Source of the DNA: Bacillus sp. Marseille-Q3570
Lineage (GTDB): Bacteria > Bacillota > Bacilli > Bacillales > Fictibacillaceae
Assembly (NCBI RefSeq): GCF_946151055.1
Contig: NZ_CAMGYZ010000001.1
Location: forward strand, 62,001 to 126,000
Length of the DNA: 64,000 nt
Direction of reading: 5' to 3'
The notes under the pieces are model-generated. The model was given only the letters and a program-made list of their open reading frames with translations. It did no database searches and was not told the DNA's origin. Below, piece after piece: positions 35,763 to 44,244 of the stretch. Position numbers and translations under genes: made by a program. Position 1 is the stretch's first letter; each line of letters starts with the position of its first letter.

Positions 35763-36785
35763 CTACTTGATTTGTTCTGTTTCGTTCAGAATTTCTTGTA
35801 TTGTGACCCTGCGTCCCTGTTCATCGGATATTCTCGATGCTTCATTGATCAATGTCAGCCCCAAGACATCCGATTCTGAAATTGTAGTCGGTTCGTTATT
35901 TGCGATTGCAAGTACCCATTGATCAAAAGGCGAATGATGCGGGTCCGGAAGAGGTTCTGGAGTGACCCATTCTCCATTCAGCTTACTGCTTTTCAGACGG
36001 ATTTGTTGGTCTTCAATTAAAAGGGTACCTTCTGTTCCATAAAGCTCTAATTGAAATGGACTGCCAGTGGATAAAAACCCGGTTTCGAGTACGCCAAGCG
36101 CACCTGATTCGTATTCGACCAATACGACTGCATTATCATCGACATCATAGCCTTCAGTTTGTTGAAGGCGAGCTGATAATGAAACAGCATTGCCAGCAAG
36201 CCGGTTTGTCAAATAGATCGGATGGGCACCAAGGTCAATCAATGCGCCACCTCCACATTCCTCCATATTGAAAAAGTGCTCTGGCAGCCACCCCGTTGAT
36301 TTCCCTCCAAGTGGTACTGCGCCGTTATGTGCCAATCTGCATCGGATCGTGGTCAGTTTTCCTAAGAGACCTTGATCAACGACATCTTGTGCATAAAGAT
36401 AATAATTTTCTGTAAGGCGTGGTAAAGAAACCATAAGTTGGACATTGTTTTCCTTTACCTTTTCATAGATTTCTTCACAGTCCCTCACAGTAAAGGCGAG
36501 CACTTTCTCCGTAAAAATGTGCTTTCCATGTCTTGCAGCTGCCAGAATGATTTCTTTATGGCGATTGGTAGGTGTATCAACAATCACTGCATCGATTTCT
36601 GGATCAGCCAGCACCGACTCGAGATGGCTTGTGAACGTGACCCCAAGTTCCTCAGCCCATCTCTTACCCCGCTCTGGATTTTCATCCCAAACAAGTTTGA
36701 TTGAAACGTTTTCATTTTCAAGCGCAAGTTTTGCATAATCATCTGCATGGACGTGCCACCTGCTAAGTAAAGCAACATTGATCAT
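35763..36785 (-). CDS. Gfo/Idh/MocA family oxidoreductase (3)
   Basis: 340 residues, first gene of the operon. The Rossmann N-terminus is atypical (NVALLSRWHVHADDYAKLAL: no GxGxxG), a variant seen in some members where the dinucleotide loop is replaced. TEKVLAF stands in for EKP, with DLGAHPIYLTNRL in the catalytic domain. Substrate unknown. AAGGAGGT before ATG, and a clear sigma-A promoter upstream. Confidence 0.83.
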   Translation of the reverse strand: MINVALLSRWHVHADDYAKLALENENVSIKLVWDENPERGKRWAEELGVTFTSHLESVLADPEIDAVIVDTPTNRHKEIILAAARHGKHIFTEKVLAFTVRDCEEIYEKVKENNVQLMVSLPRLTENYYLYAQDVVDQGLLGKLTTIRCRLAHNGAVPLGGKSTGWLPEHFFNMEECGGGALIDLGAHPIYLTNRLAGNAVSLSARLQQTEGYDVDDNAVVLVEYESGALGVLETGFLSTGSPFQLELYGTEGTLLIEDQQIRLKSSKLNGEWVTPEPLPDPHHSPFDQWVLAIANNEPTTISESDVLGLTLINEASRISDEQGRRVTIQEILNETEQIK

Positions 36786-36821
36786 TGAATTACCTCCTTG
36801 GATTCATGAACGTATGAAGAT

Positions 36822-36850
36822 AGAGTATTTTAATATCTTAAAGTTGTCAA
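36822..36850 (-). promoter_or_regulatory. Sigma-A promoter of the Gfo/Idh/MocA operon
   Basis: Minus strand TTGACA, 17 bases, TACTCT. No catabolite (cre) box was recognised next to it. Confidence 0.65.
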
Positions 36851-36897
36851 GATTTCGAATTTTCACATCGGAATAAACTTACACTCAAAATCAAAAA

Positions 36898-36924
36898 GCC
36901 TACCGTAACGACAGCGATAGGCGA
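36898..36924 (-). terminator. Terminator of the sigma/anti-sigma operon
   Basis: GCCTATCG pairs with CGGTAGGC on the minus strand, followed by five Ts. Confidence 0.8.
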
Positions 36925-36935
36925 TTTTCATGTAT

Positions 36936-37811
36936 TTAATCTTCTCTCCATTCAACATCGACAAGTTCATCTTCTGGCGGGATGAAATCTTCAAGTTCAT
37001 CTACTTTCGCACCATCCAACATATGCGCATAACCGGATACTTCGCCTTCCCCATGGTAATTGATTGCAATATCAAGATCACTCAGAAGACCTTCATAATA
37101 TATCATTGCCTTTTTCATCTTTTCACTTGGTTCTTTCCACTGATCTACATGTGCTTGTGGCCATTCACCTTTTGGTAATTCCAAATGCTCGTATCTTTTC
37201 AATTCTTCCATATGAATCAATATACAAAGGTTTTTCAGGTTTTTGAAATCCCTTTCAATCGCTTCCCCTTTCACGGTGATCCCACGTAAGGAAGTTCTTA
37301 CAGTACCTGGACTCATTGCTCTATAATACATTGGATCATCCGTATACTGTCCAGGTACTCCTGCTTTTATTACTTTATTAGCATCGGCGATCAAATCCTT
37401 TGCATTCGTCGGATGTGTAGGTGGGACATCTTCAGGATTGGTGACATCCTTCCATTCTTTATGCAATCCACTATCAGCAGAAACCGCTGTATCTTCTTCA
37501 TTTTCAATATCGTCTTCATTATCCGATTCATCGTGTTGTACGAGCTGTTCTGTTTCAGGTTTTTCTGATTTTTCCTTTGATACGGACTCCTTCGTTCCTA
37601 TTCCTTGGCTTAAAAGTACTGAACCAAAAACGAGCAATACGGTAATCGTTGCTAAACTTACAGCTAACCGGTTAAACAGTGGCTTTTTCTGTTTTTTTGT
37701 TTCTTTCATCCGGTCAAGCACCACTTCCTTCTCGCTATCGGAAAATTTCATACGGCTATAAACTTCCTTGTCCAGCGTTTCTTTGAGGTTGTCAAACTGA
37801 TCGTCTCTCAT
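36936..37811 (-). CDS. Membrane-anchored probable anti-sigma factor
   Basis: 291 residues: cytoplasmic N-terminus (about 1-45; FSDSEKEVVLDRMKE, typical of Bacillus anti-sigma proteins), one membrane helix (about 48-68, RLAVSLATITVLLVFGSVLL), an acidic linker (75-115) and an extracytoplasmic domain with no family I can name. Start overlaps the sigma factor stop (ATGA). By position it should hold the ECF sigma factor inactive until an envelope signal; direct homology is weak. Confidence 0.72.
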   Translation of the reverse strand: MRDDQFDNLKETLDKEVYSRMKFSDSEKEVVLDRMKETKKQKKPLFNRLAVSLATITVLLVFGSVLLSQGIGTKESVSKEKSEKPETEQLVQHDESDNEDDIENEEDTAVSADSGLHKEWKDVTNPEDVPPTHPTNAKDLIADANKVIKAGVPGQYTDDPMYYRAMSPGTVRTSLRGITVKGEAIERDFKNLKNLCILIHMEELKRYEHLELPKGEWPQAHVDQWKEPSEKMKKAMIYYEGLLSDLDIAINYHGEGEVSGYAHMLDGAKVDELEDFIPPEDELVDVEWRED

Positions 37812-38338
37812 CGTTCTAAACCTCTCCTTTCAAACTCTTTTTTCAATAATTCCTTTCCACGGCTTATTCTTGTCTTGACAGTACTTTCTTTCAGATTAGT
37901 GATTTCACTGATTTCTTTAATTTTCAATTCATCATAAAAATACATGTATAGAATACCTCGGTACTTCTCATGTACAGCCAATAACGATTTGGTCACTATT
38001 GATTTGTCGTCTTTTTTAAGCAGTCTCAATTCAGGAGACTGTTCTAGCGATACATGAGATTGATCACTTTTGAAGGGCAGCCAATTCTTAAATCGACTGC
38101 TCTTTAGTACATCCTTTGACCGGTTGATCGTAATCCGGTAGATCCATGTTTTATAACTTGATCGTCTTTGAAATCTGTGAATGTTATGATAGCAGCTTAT
38201 GAAAACATCTTGAGCAACATCTTCTGCTGTGCTCATGTCCTTGACGTATGTAAAAGCTAACTTCTTAACCATGTCCCCATATCGGTCCATGAGTAAAATA
38301 ATGGTCTCATCCTGGGACTTATTGCTCTCTTTTTGCAT
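37808..38338 (-). CDS. ECF-family RNA polymerase sigma factor
   Basis: 176 residues with sigma region 2 (DRYGDMVKKLAFTYV, AEDVAQDVFI, SSYKTWIYRITINRSKD) and region 4 (YMYFYDELKIKEISEITN, STVKTRISRGKELLKK), SigV/SigM-like. ATG at 38338 is preferred: AGAGGTGAACAG precedes it; earlier in-frame starts (38392) extend into that leader. The promoter upstream has the ECF consensus, implying that the factor drives its own operon. Confidence 0.9.
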   Translation of the reverse strand: MQKESNKSQDETIILLMDRYGDMVKKLAFTYVKDMSTAEDVAQDVFISCYHNIHRFQRRSSYKTWIYRITINRSKDVLKSSRFKNWLPFKSDQSHVSLEQSPELRLLKKDDKSIVTKSLLAVHEKYRGILYMYFYDELKIKEISEITNLKESTVKTRISRGKELLKKEFERRGLER

Positions 38339-38414
38339 TCTGTTCACCTCTAGCACCTCGAAATCACATCCTTTCATTGATATTTCTGTCATTTACTTCT
38401 ACGAAATCGCAACT

Positions 38415-38442
38415 TAGACGACTGACTTAGAAAATAGTTTCA
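38415..38442 (-). promoter_or_regulatory. ECF-type autoregulatory promoter
   Basis: Minus strand TGAAAC, 16 bases, CGTCTA: the -35 TGAAAC and -10 CGTC pattern of Bacillus ECF sigma factors, about 75 bases before the sigma gene start. Confidence 0.8.
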
Positions 38443-38462
38443 TTTTATTCATTAAGAAAAAA

Positions 38463-38543
38463 GAGCTGTCCTAAAAAGGGTCAAAGCCTCCAACATCAAC
38501 ATTGTTAAATTCGGAGAAACTCAGACACTTTTTGGACAGCCCT
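38463..38543. repeat. Long hairpin element, terminator-like
   Basis: AGCTGTCCTAAAAAG pairs with CTTTTTGGACAGC across about 50 bases. Same gctgtcc...ggacagc ends occur in other Bacillaceae intergenic hairpins; it separates the ECF promoter from the next gene. Confidence 0.6.
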
Positions 38544-38558
38544 AATAATCCATTCTTA

Positions 38559-38837
38559 TTAAAGCCATTTTCTTAAACGTTTGATATATCGTTTTGATTG
38601 AAAGAGCAACTCGGTTTTTATGTATTTGGGAACATCGATTGCATTGATTGATTTAACGGAAGGGTAGACACCATCTTTGTTGAACATGACATCAAAGTTC
38701 CCTCTATAAATGGTTTTTCCCGATTGTTTGTCCAACACTTCCGCATCGACATTCGCTACTTTATTTACGAATTGTTGATCCCCCGAATCCTTCTCCAGTG
38801 TTTCTACCTCCACAACCTTGAATAAAAATTGCGGCAT
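38559..38837 (-). CDS. Hypothetical small protein
   Basis: 92 residues from an ATG with AAGGA nine bases upstream (further in-frame TTG at 38855 precedes that site). Mixed beta/alpha composition, MPQFLFKVVEVETLEKDSG at the start and a very basic C-terminus (KRYIKRLRKWL). No signal peptide or membrane segment. Family not recognised. Isolated between hairpins. Confidence 0.6.
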   Translation of the reverse strand: MPQFLFKVVEVETLEKDSGDQQFVNKVANVDAEVLDKQSGKTIYRGNFDVMFNKDGVYPSVKSINAIDVPKYIKTELLFQSKRYIKRLRKWL

Positions 38838-39015
38838 CCGGACCATCCTTCCCAACGAATCTTCTATTCATCTTATCATGTATGAAGGCTAGACTGATGA
38901 AATATGCTTGATTCAGATGTTCATATGAATATTCTAAAATAATTACCATACGCTAAAGGATGACGAACGTACTCCGTCGAATTAACTAGTATTAACTAAC
39001 AATGGGGGTTGTTAG

Positions 39016-39204
39016 ATGTATAATCACCGTAAAGACATACCATTTGATCAGGTACCGGTTTTTGAAGATGTAAAGAATGATAATAAGTTGAATGATTCTG
39101 TACTTGATTATCAAAATGGATCAGTGCAATCAGAGGCATTCTCCTATGACTACTCCATGTCCATTCCTTTAGATCAGGTTCCTTACAAACCGCATGATGA
39201 ATGA
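39016..39204 (+). CDS. Hypothetical 62-residue protein with repeated IPxDQVP motif
   Basis: Short acidic, Tyr/Asp/Asn-rich protein. It begins MYNHRKDIPFDQVPVFEDV and ends SIPLDQVPYKPHDE: the same DIP[FL]DQVP-type motif occurs near both ends. GGGGG lies eight bases before ATG and a strong bidirectional terminator follows at once, which supports it as a real gene despite its size. No membrane segment; function unknown. Confidence 0.6.
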   Translation: MYNHRKDIPFDQVPVFEDVKNDNKLNDSVLDYQNGSVQSEAFSYDYSMSIPLDQVPYKPHDE

Positions 39205-39205
39205 A

Positions 39206-39235
39206 AAAGATGACCTTATCGGTCATCCTTTTTCG
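39206..39235. terminator. Bidirectional terminator
   Basis: GATGACC pairs with GGTCATC around TTATC, with A5 and T5 flanks; serves the small gene and the convergent azoreductase gene. Confidence 0.9.
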
Positions 39236-39240
39236 TGAAA

Positions 39241-39876
39241 TTAAAATTGGGTTGCGATTTGTTTTGCTTCTTCGATCGCTTTCGATTTGATCTCTTCGGC
39301 TTTTTCTGGCATTGCTGCATGGCCTTCGATAATGATCGAATTCATGTCTTTTACGCCCAGGAATCCCATGACATTGCGGATATAACGATCGCCCATCTCG
39401 AGTTCGGCAGCCGGACCCTCTGAATAGATTCCTCCGCGCGCCTGGATATGGAGAGCTTTTTTATCATCCAACAGCCCTACTGGACCATCTTCTGTATATT
39501 TGAACGTAGATCCTGCGATTGCAACACAGTCTATATACGCTTTCATTTTTGGAGGGACACTGAAATTCCACAGTGGTGTGACGAACACATACTTATCTGC
39601 CTTCTTGAACTGTTCGGTAAGCACGTTGATCCGTCTCACTTTATCCTGTTCATCAGCGCTTAATTGATCATAAGCATGTCCTTGTTGAAGCTTTCCCCAT
39701 CCACTGAAAACATCAGTATCAATATAAGGAAGGTCATATTCATATAGATCCAGACGAATCACTTCATCATCAGGGTTCGCCTCGCGGTAAGCATTGATGA
39801 ATTCTTCTCCTGCCGCTAGTCCAAATGATTCTTCTGCAGTTTTTGGGTTTGCTGTGATGTACAATACTTCTGCCAT
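39241..39876 (-). CDS. azoR: FMN-dependent NADH azoreductase
   Basis: 211-residue flavodoxin-fold quinone/azo reductase. FMN-phosphate loop [35 protein letters not shown], the classic AzoR second loop; [11 protein letters not shown]. Reduces quinones and azo dyes with NADH, often induced by thiol-reactive electrophiles. AGGAGG lies seven bases before ATG. Monocistronic. Confidence 0.93.
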   Translation of the reverse strand: MAEVLYITANPKTAEESFGLAAGEEFINAYREANPDDEVIRLDLYEYDLPYIDTDVFSGWGKLQQGHAYDQLSADEQDKVRRINVLTEQFKKADKYVFVTPLWNFSVPPKMKAYIDCVAIAGSTFKYTEDGPVGLLDDKKALHIQARGGIYSEGPAAELEMGDRYIRNVMGFLGVKDMNSIIIEGHAAMPEKAEEIKSKAIEEAKQIATQF

Positions 39877-40015
39877 TTGTATTTCCTCCTGTAGTTTATT
39901 GGGTTACTTTTAATAAGTAGCTCCTTTTTACATAGTGATAGTACCATGCCAGCTGAATAAAACAAAATAGTTTGCTCATCGTTTTTTATTGAATGAAGAA
40001 TATCAGTACAAAAAG

Positions 40016-40036
40016 AAAAAGCTGGTACTCCCAGCT
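40016..40036 (-). terminator. Short terminator after DUF3892 gene
   Basis: AGCTGG/CCAGCT hairpin with T5 on the minus strand; it abuts the stop codon. Confidence 0.65.
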
Positions 40037-40038
40037 CT

Positions 40039-40266
40039 CTAGAATATAGGCAGACCATCCAAGTTATTATCCCTTCGGTTATCAGGGTTAGAGCGGATAT
40101 ATGTTTCTCCGTCCTCTTCCCTTACTACACTCACACCCTCAATCATCTCATTATCGACTTCTTTGATTGCATCTTCATATGATAATTCTCGGCCAGAGCT
40201 TGTTTGGAACATCTGGATCTTACCATTTTCATCTTTACGTACACCAGTAAAATGTTCTTTACCCAT
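40039..40266 (-). CDS. DUF3892-type small protein
   Basis: 75 residues. The pattern ITAVRKDENGKI-like (FTGVRKDENGKIQMFQTSSG), RELSYEDAI, then GVSVVREEDGETYIRSNPD is that of DUF3892 proteins, short beta-rich proteins of unknown role common in Bacilli. ATG at 40266 follows AAGGAGG at good spacing; an upstream in-frame ATG (40341) has none. Confidence 0.75.
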   Translation of the reverse strand: MGKEHFTGVRKDENGKIQMFQTSSGRELSYEDAIKEVDNEMIEGVSVVREEDGETYIRSNPDNRRDNNLDGLPIF

Positions 40267-40346
40267 TACCAAAACCTCCTTATATTTCCTATTGTTTTCG
40301 AGATTCAGAATAATATTCTCGAAACAGTCGTCAATGCTCATAACAA

Positions 40347-40372
40347 AACCACCACTGCTTAATGTGATGGTT
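40347..40372 (-). terminator. Terminator after the disrupted membrane-protein gene
   Basis: AACCATCAC pairs with GTGGTGGTT (G-U allowed) around eight bases; Ts follow on the minus strand. Confidence 0.7.
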
Positions 40373-40379
40373 GTTGAAC

Positions 40380-40802
40380 TTATATATTAAAAATGATTAT
40401 CACAGTTATCGCCACGAATGCCAGCAACAGTCCAATAATGGTCCCACCGATGATTGATTTCCTCGTATATCCTTTAAAAGCTTCTGAAGTGACTGCATGA
40501 TCAATTTTTCTATGTTGAAACCATTTTTCTGCATTTACAAAAAGAAACAGGATAATTACAAACCCTGTTATGAAACGCCAGTCCGTTTGTATAGCGGATC
40601 CTTCAGCATTACGCATAAAGTAAGATTGGAAGAACATGCACGCGGAAACAAATGCCTGCAGGATGAGCTGTGATTTATACTGTCGATTAAGCTTTGGTTT
40701 CTGTCATACCCCTGACTTTGGGATACCGTAATTTCACAAACACTTCTTCATTCGATTTTATTTCTTTTTCACATTCGAGCATTTCGGTTTAATCATAAAC
40801 AC
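40380..40802 (-). pseudogene. Disrupted small membrane-protein gene
   Basis: The intact 3' part (40380 to about 40695) encodes a protein with about three hydrophobic helices (FVSACMFFQSYFM, FITGFVIILFLFV, IIGGTIIGLLLAFVAITVII). Upstream, a ribosome site (GGAAGGAG near 40811-40820) leads to short frames that only join the 3' part after two one-base changes (near 40780 and 40695: ...VRGMTETK to KLNRQYKSQ...). A promoter and a terminator frame the unit. It may be decayed or carry sequencing indels. Possibly a DUF4181-like protein; not certain. Confidence 0.5.
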
Positions 40803-40834
40803 GTTTTGTAATCTCCTTCCGTAACTTAACATTA

Positions 40835-40862
40835 TATACGAATGAATCGAATTAGGGTTTCA
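40835..40862 (-). promoter_or_regulatory. ECF sigma-type promoter (SigW-like)
   Basis: Minus strand TGAAAC, 16 bases, CGTATA, directly upstream of the disrupted membrane-protein gene. Same -35 and spacing as the promoter of the ECF sigma gene at 38415-38442. Confidence 0.68.
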
Positions 40863-40891
40863 CATGTTGAGACCTAGATGGAGGTACTGTG

Positions 40892-41578
40892 ATGAGTATG
40901 GAGTTATTGGCACGTAAAATTGGCGATGTAAACGGTGATGGAGTACCTGATCTCGTTTACCTGACAGGGACACGGCCTTTTCCTGATAGTCCTTTTCGAG
41001 AGAATATCACATTATGGATTCAGGATGGAAAGACCAGAAGAATATATCAATTACCGTTAAAAACATCCATGGGTTATCAGCCGTCTCTCTTCTTAGGTGA
41101 TTTTACTGGAAATAGGATTGACGATATCTTTATCAATATGTTTTCAGGTGGATCCGGTGGACTCACATATAATTATGTTTATTCGTTCGTACAAAACGAC
41201 CCGAAAATCCTCTTTGATTATGAGGTTTTCAATGACTTGTATCATTATAAAGTGGACTATCTAGACGGCTTTAAGGTGAAAGTGACAGGGATTGAAACAG
41301 GAAATTCATTCATAATAGATATCCAGTACAAAGGTAAGGAATATTTAGACCAATTATATGATGAAGATGGAAAGCTCAAAAATCCTGTTGAGGGTTCTGT
41401 CAATGCCCTTGGCGGGTTATATCCAGTCGATTTTCAAGGAATTGGTGTTTACGATCTGCTGGCTTATCAACGGATTATTGGATTATATAACGCGGATGGT
41501 CTAGGTTGGTTGAATACGTACTTGAGGTGGAAGGAATCAACCTTTGAACCGTACAACCAGACAATCCAGATTTTTTAA
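40892..41578 (+). CDS. FG-GAP/VCBS repeat-like protein
   Basis: 228 residues without a signal peptide. Two calcium-loop-like repeats are visible: IGDVNGDGVPDLVYLTG (about 10-26) and LGDFTGNRIDDIFINMF (about 70-86), as in beta-propeller FG-GAP/VCBS proteins. The remainder is rich in aromatic residues. Related Bacillus proteins are spore- or surface-associated, but that is inference. GGAGG is seven bases before ATG 40892; ATG 40898 is an alternative. Confidence 0.7.
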   Translation: MSMELLARKIGDVNGDGVPDLVYLTGTRPFPDSPFRENITLWIQDGKTRRIYQLPLKTSMGYQPSLFLGDFTGNRIDDIFINMFSGGSGGLTYNYVYSFVQNDPKILFDYEVFNDLYHYKVDYLDGFKVKVTGIETGNSFIIDIQYKGKEYLDQLYDEDGKLKNPVEGSVNALGGLYPVDFQGIGVYDLLAYQRIIGLYNADGLGWLNTYLRWKESTFEPYNQTIQIF

Positions 41579-41814
41579 ATTGGTTGTGTTCGTTTTTATT
41601 ATAATTTCTACAAAATGCACTTTCTGCAAGGCTCTTAAGTCTTCCCACTGAGGTCTAGCCTGGATTGTTTTTCTTGTAGGAGTGTCACGAATATGGCATA
41701 GAGAAATCTTTATCCAACAAAATGTTTTAATGAACCATACTAAGGTAATAGATACTTCAAGATTCCCCCAAAAATCTAAATATCAAAACTACTTGGCATT
41801 AAAGGAGATTGACT

Positions 41815-42549
41815 ATGCTGAAAACAGAGAGCAGATATCTATTAACGAAAGAAGCTATTGAAGAGGGGACCGATCTCCCTGGATGGTTATTAAAAGAATA
41901 TAAAACATTCAGCCAGATTGTAAACGATCCGACGTTCCCTTGTTATTTCGGGAGGACGGCCCAACACAATGGGGAACTACGCTATTCTTACATTGAACAT
42001 AACAATTGGGCTTACTTGCCAGGAGCTGTCGAGAGTTTCCTAAGCTTGTTCGAGGAACCTGATCCAAAAAGACATGGACTCTTCATTTTTGTGGAACCAG
42101 AAAGTACAGAAAAGTCACTTGAATACTACCGGTCATACTTCTGGGACATCTTGCAGTATTTGCATCATAACGATCGTTTCACATGGCCGCATGGAGCACC
42201 AAAAGACCCAGATCACTTTTTGTGGGACTTCCATTTCGCAGGTGAACCGATCTTTACCTTTGGCAATGCTCCGGCCTATAAACAAAGGAAAACGAGGAAT
42301 TTAGGAAACAGTTTGATTCTAGGCTTTCAACCTCGTCAAATTTTCCAGGGACTCGAAGGAACAGAAAAAGGTGGGATCATGTCACGTGAAAAAGTGAGAG
42401 CACGAGTGGAAAAATGGGACGGCCTTCCAAAACATCCTGATATCAGCCATTACGGAGATCCTGAACATAATGAATGGAAACAATCGTTCATTGGAGATGA
42501 TATTGAGCCTATAAAAGGAAAATGCCCTTTCCATCATAAAGACAGTTAA
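41815..42549 (+). CDS. YqcI/YcgG family protein
   Basis: 244 residues matching the YqcI/YcgG family: FPCYFGRTAQHNGELRY early, FVEPE and FWDILQYLH in the middle, FTFGNAPAYKQRKTRNLG, and the C-terminal CPFHHK. The family is cytosolic and uncharacterised; conserved Cys/His suggest metal or heme binding. AAAGGAG precedes ATG 41815 by seven bases. The preceding 236 bases (41579-41814) show no gene or clear terminator. Confidence 0.83.
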   Translation: MLKTESRYLLTKEAIEEGTDLPGWLLKEYKTFSQIVNDPTFPCYFGRTAQHNGELRYSYIEHNNWAYLPGAVESFLSLFEEPDPKRHGLFIFVEPESTEKSLEYYRSYFWDILQYLHHNDRFTWPHGAPKDPDHFLWDFHFAGEPIFTFGNAPAYKQRKTRNLGNSLILGFQPRQIFQGLEGTEKGGIMSREKVRARVEKWDGLPKHPDISHYGDPEHNEWKQSFIGDDIEPIKGKCPFHHKDS

Positions 42550-42658
42550 TCGCAATGAATTTCGAACAATAAAATAACATGGAATGGAATCATTATTTGG
42601 GTTTTGCGATATTGGACAAAGGGAAATGTACAATATCGTCGAGATGGAGGTTATGGAT

Positions 42659-43510
42659 ATGAAGGGAATAGCAATAGGAAGCAGTATTCATTGCAGCACA
42701 GAATATTCAAGGCTCATAAAGGTACTGATGGTAAAGCCATCTTTTATGGAAATTAATGATGCCATCAATGAAACTCAAAAACATTACCAAGAAACCAACA
42801 TTGACACCTCACTCGCTATACAACAGCATGATACATTCGTACATGAACTGAATCAGCATGGAGTCGAGGTCACCTTACTTCCTGCTGAACCGCATTTACA
42901 TGAACAGGTTTTCTCAAGGGACATTGGATTTACAATTCACGATCAGCTATTCCTGTGTTCAATGCGGGAAAGAGTCCGCCAGGAGGAAACGACAATATTG
43001 AAAGACTGGCTTCAAGAGAATTCACTCCCTTTTCATAATACTTTTCCTGGATATATTGAGGGCGGTGATGTGGTGATCGATGGTTCTACCATTTGGGTGG
43101 GAAAAAGTGGACGCACATCACTTGAGGCACTTGAGCACCTTTATAAGCGTCTCCCTTCTTACCGTATCGAACTGTTAAAGCTCAGGAGTGATATTCTTCA
43201 TCTTGATTGTGTGTTCAACATCATCAGTGATCATACAGCACTTGTTTACCCTGAAGCTTTTGCAACGAAGGATTTAAGAAAAATCAAATCCAGGTTTGAG
43301 ATCATACCTGTAACGAAAGAAGAGCAGTTTCACATGGGACCGAACGTACTTTCCATAGGGAATAGAAAAATCATCAGCCTCCCACAGAATGAAAGATTGA
43401 ACCAGTTGATGGAATCTAAAGGGTTTAAAATCATCCCAGTTGATTTTTCCGAAATCATTAAATCAGGTGGATCATTTCGATGCTGTACGCTTCCTCTGCA
43501 AAGAGAATAA
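42659..43510 (+). CDS. Arginine deiminase-superfamily protein, DDAH type
   Basis: 283 residues, guanidine-modifying enzyme fold (dimethylarginine dimethylaminohydrolase-like). Key segments: FSRDIGFT, PGYIEGGDVVIDG, HLDCVFNII with the catalytic His, and C-terminal GGSFRCCTLPL with the nucleophilic Cys. It would convert methylated arginine or a similar amidine to citrulline plus amine. ATG at 42659 chosen because GGAGG lies eight bases upstream; earlier in-frame ATGs precede or overlap that site. Confidence 0.82.
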   Translation: MKGIAIGSSIHCSTEYSRLIKVLMVKPSFMEINDAINETQKHYQETNIDTSLAIQQHDTFVHELNQHGVEVTLLPAEPHLHEQVFSRDIGFTIHDQLFLCSMRERVRQEETTILKDWLQENSLPFHNTFPGYIEGGDVVIDGSTIWVGKSGRTSLEALEHLYKRLPSYRIELLKLRSDILHLDCVFNIISDHTALVYPEAFATKDLRKIKSRFEIIPVTKEEQFHMGPNVLSIGNRKIISLPQNERLNQLMESKGFKIIPVDFSEIIKSGGSFRCCTLPLQRE

Positions 43511-43517
43511 TAAAACA

Positions 43518-43610
43518 TAAAGAAAACTTGGCGAGGCCAAGCCTTTTGTAGGTCGAGCCTTAGTTGCCCTTATACTGAAGAAAGAATTATATACTTTCTT
43601 TAAGTGTAAG
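43518..43610 (+). repeat. Dispersed intergenic repeat, copy B (full)
   Basis: AAAGAAAACTTGGC ... GAGCCTTAGTTGCCCTTATACTGAAGAAAG ... ATACTTTCTTTAAGTGTAAG. Contains inner hairpins CTTGGC/GCCAAG and GAAAG/CTTTC, and outer complementary ends AAAGAAA/TTTCTTT. Confidence 0.88.
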
Positions 43611-43613
43611 ATT

Positions 43614-43645
43614 AGGGTTGTCTCAAACATAGGACAACCCTTTTT
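43614..43645 (+). terminator. Terminator next to repeat copy B
   Basis: AGGGTTGTC pairs with GGACAACCCT; T5 follows. Ends the DDAH transcript. Confidence 0.85.
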
Positions 43646-43656
43646 CAAAAAACGCA

Positions 43657-44202
43657 TTAAATGAAGTCATTTTTCAAAATTGAAAACATATATAAATCAT
43701 CAAATTTTCCACATGTATATTCGTAATGCCGAAGCAAGCCTTCTCTTATGAAACCATGCTTTTCCACCAGTTTTTGTGAGGGGAGATTGTCAGGTTCGAT
43801 CAAAGCCTCAATTCTTTCCAATCGATAGTAATCATACCCATATTTCACCACAGCACGTAATGCTTCACCAGCAATTCCTCTGCCCCAAAATTCTTTGCTT
43901 AATTCGAATCCGACTTCTGCTCGATAATGTTTGGGCACCATATTAAGAAATCCACAACTCCCGATGACCTTTCCAACATCTTTAAGCGTAATCCCCCATC
44001 TGATCCCGCTGCCTTCCTCAAGGATAGAGGTATACCACTTGATTTCATCTAACACGTCTGCAACTGTCTGAGAAGGTGGCAACCCCATGTGTTTCACAAC
44101 TTCTCCATCAGATAGATAACGGAACATATCTTCAGCATCTTCTGGAATTACTTGTCTTAATATCAATCTATTCGTTTCTATTATCGGAACTTCTATCACC
44201 AT
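43657..44202 (-). CDS. GNAT N-acetyltransferase, RimJ/RimL type
   Basis: 181-residue acetyltransferase of the ribosomal-protein-Ser/Ala type: IETNRLILRQVIPEDAEDMF at the start, WGITLKDVGKVIGSCGF, GFELSKEFWGRGIAGEAL (acetyl-CoA pyrophosphate loop region) and LPSQKLVEKHGFIREG. Substrate could be a protein N-terminus or a small amine. ATG 44202 has AGAGAG upstream; GTG 44211 is possible. Confidence 0.86.
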   Translation of the reverse strand: MVIEVPIIETNRLILRQVIPEDAEDMFRYLSDGEVVKHMGLPPSQTVADVLDEIKWYTSILEEGSGIRWGITLKDVGKVIGSCGFLNMVPKHYRAEVGFELSKEFWGRGIAGEALRAVVKYGYDYYRLERIEALIEPDNLPSQKLVEKHGFIREGLLRHYEYTCGKFDDLYMFSILKNDFI

Positions 44203-44244
44203 TTCTTTCACTCTCTCTATTGACTAACATGAAATCTCTCTTAA

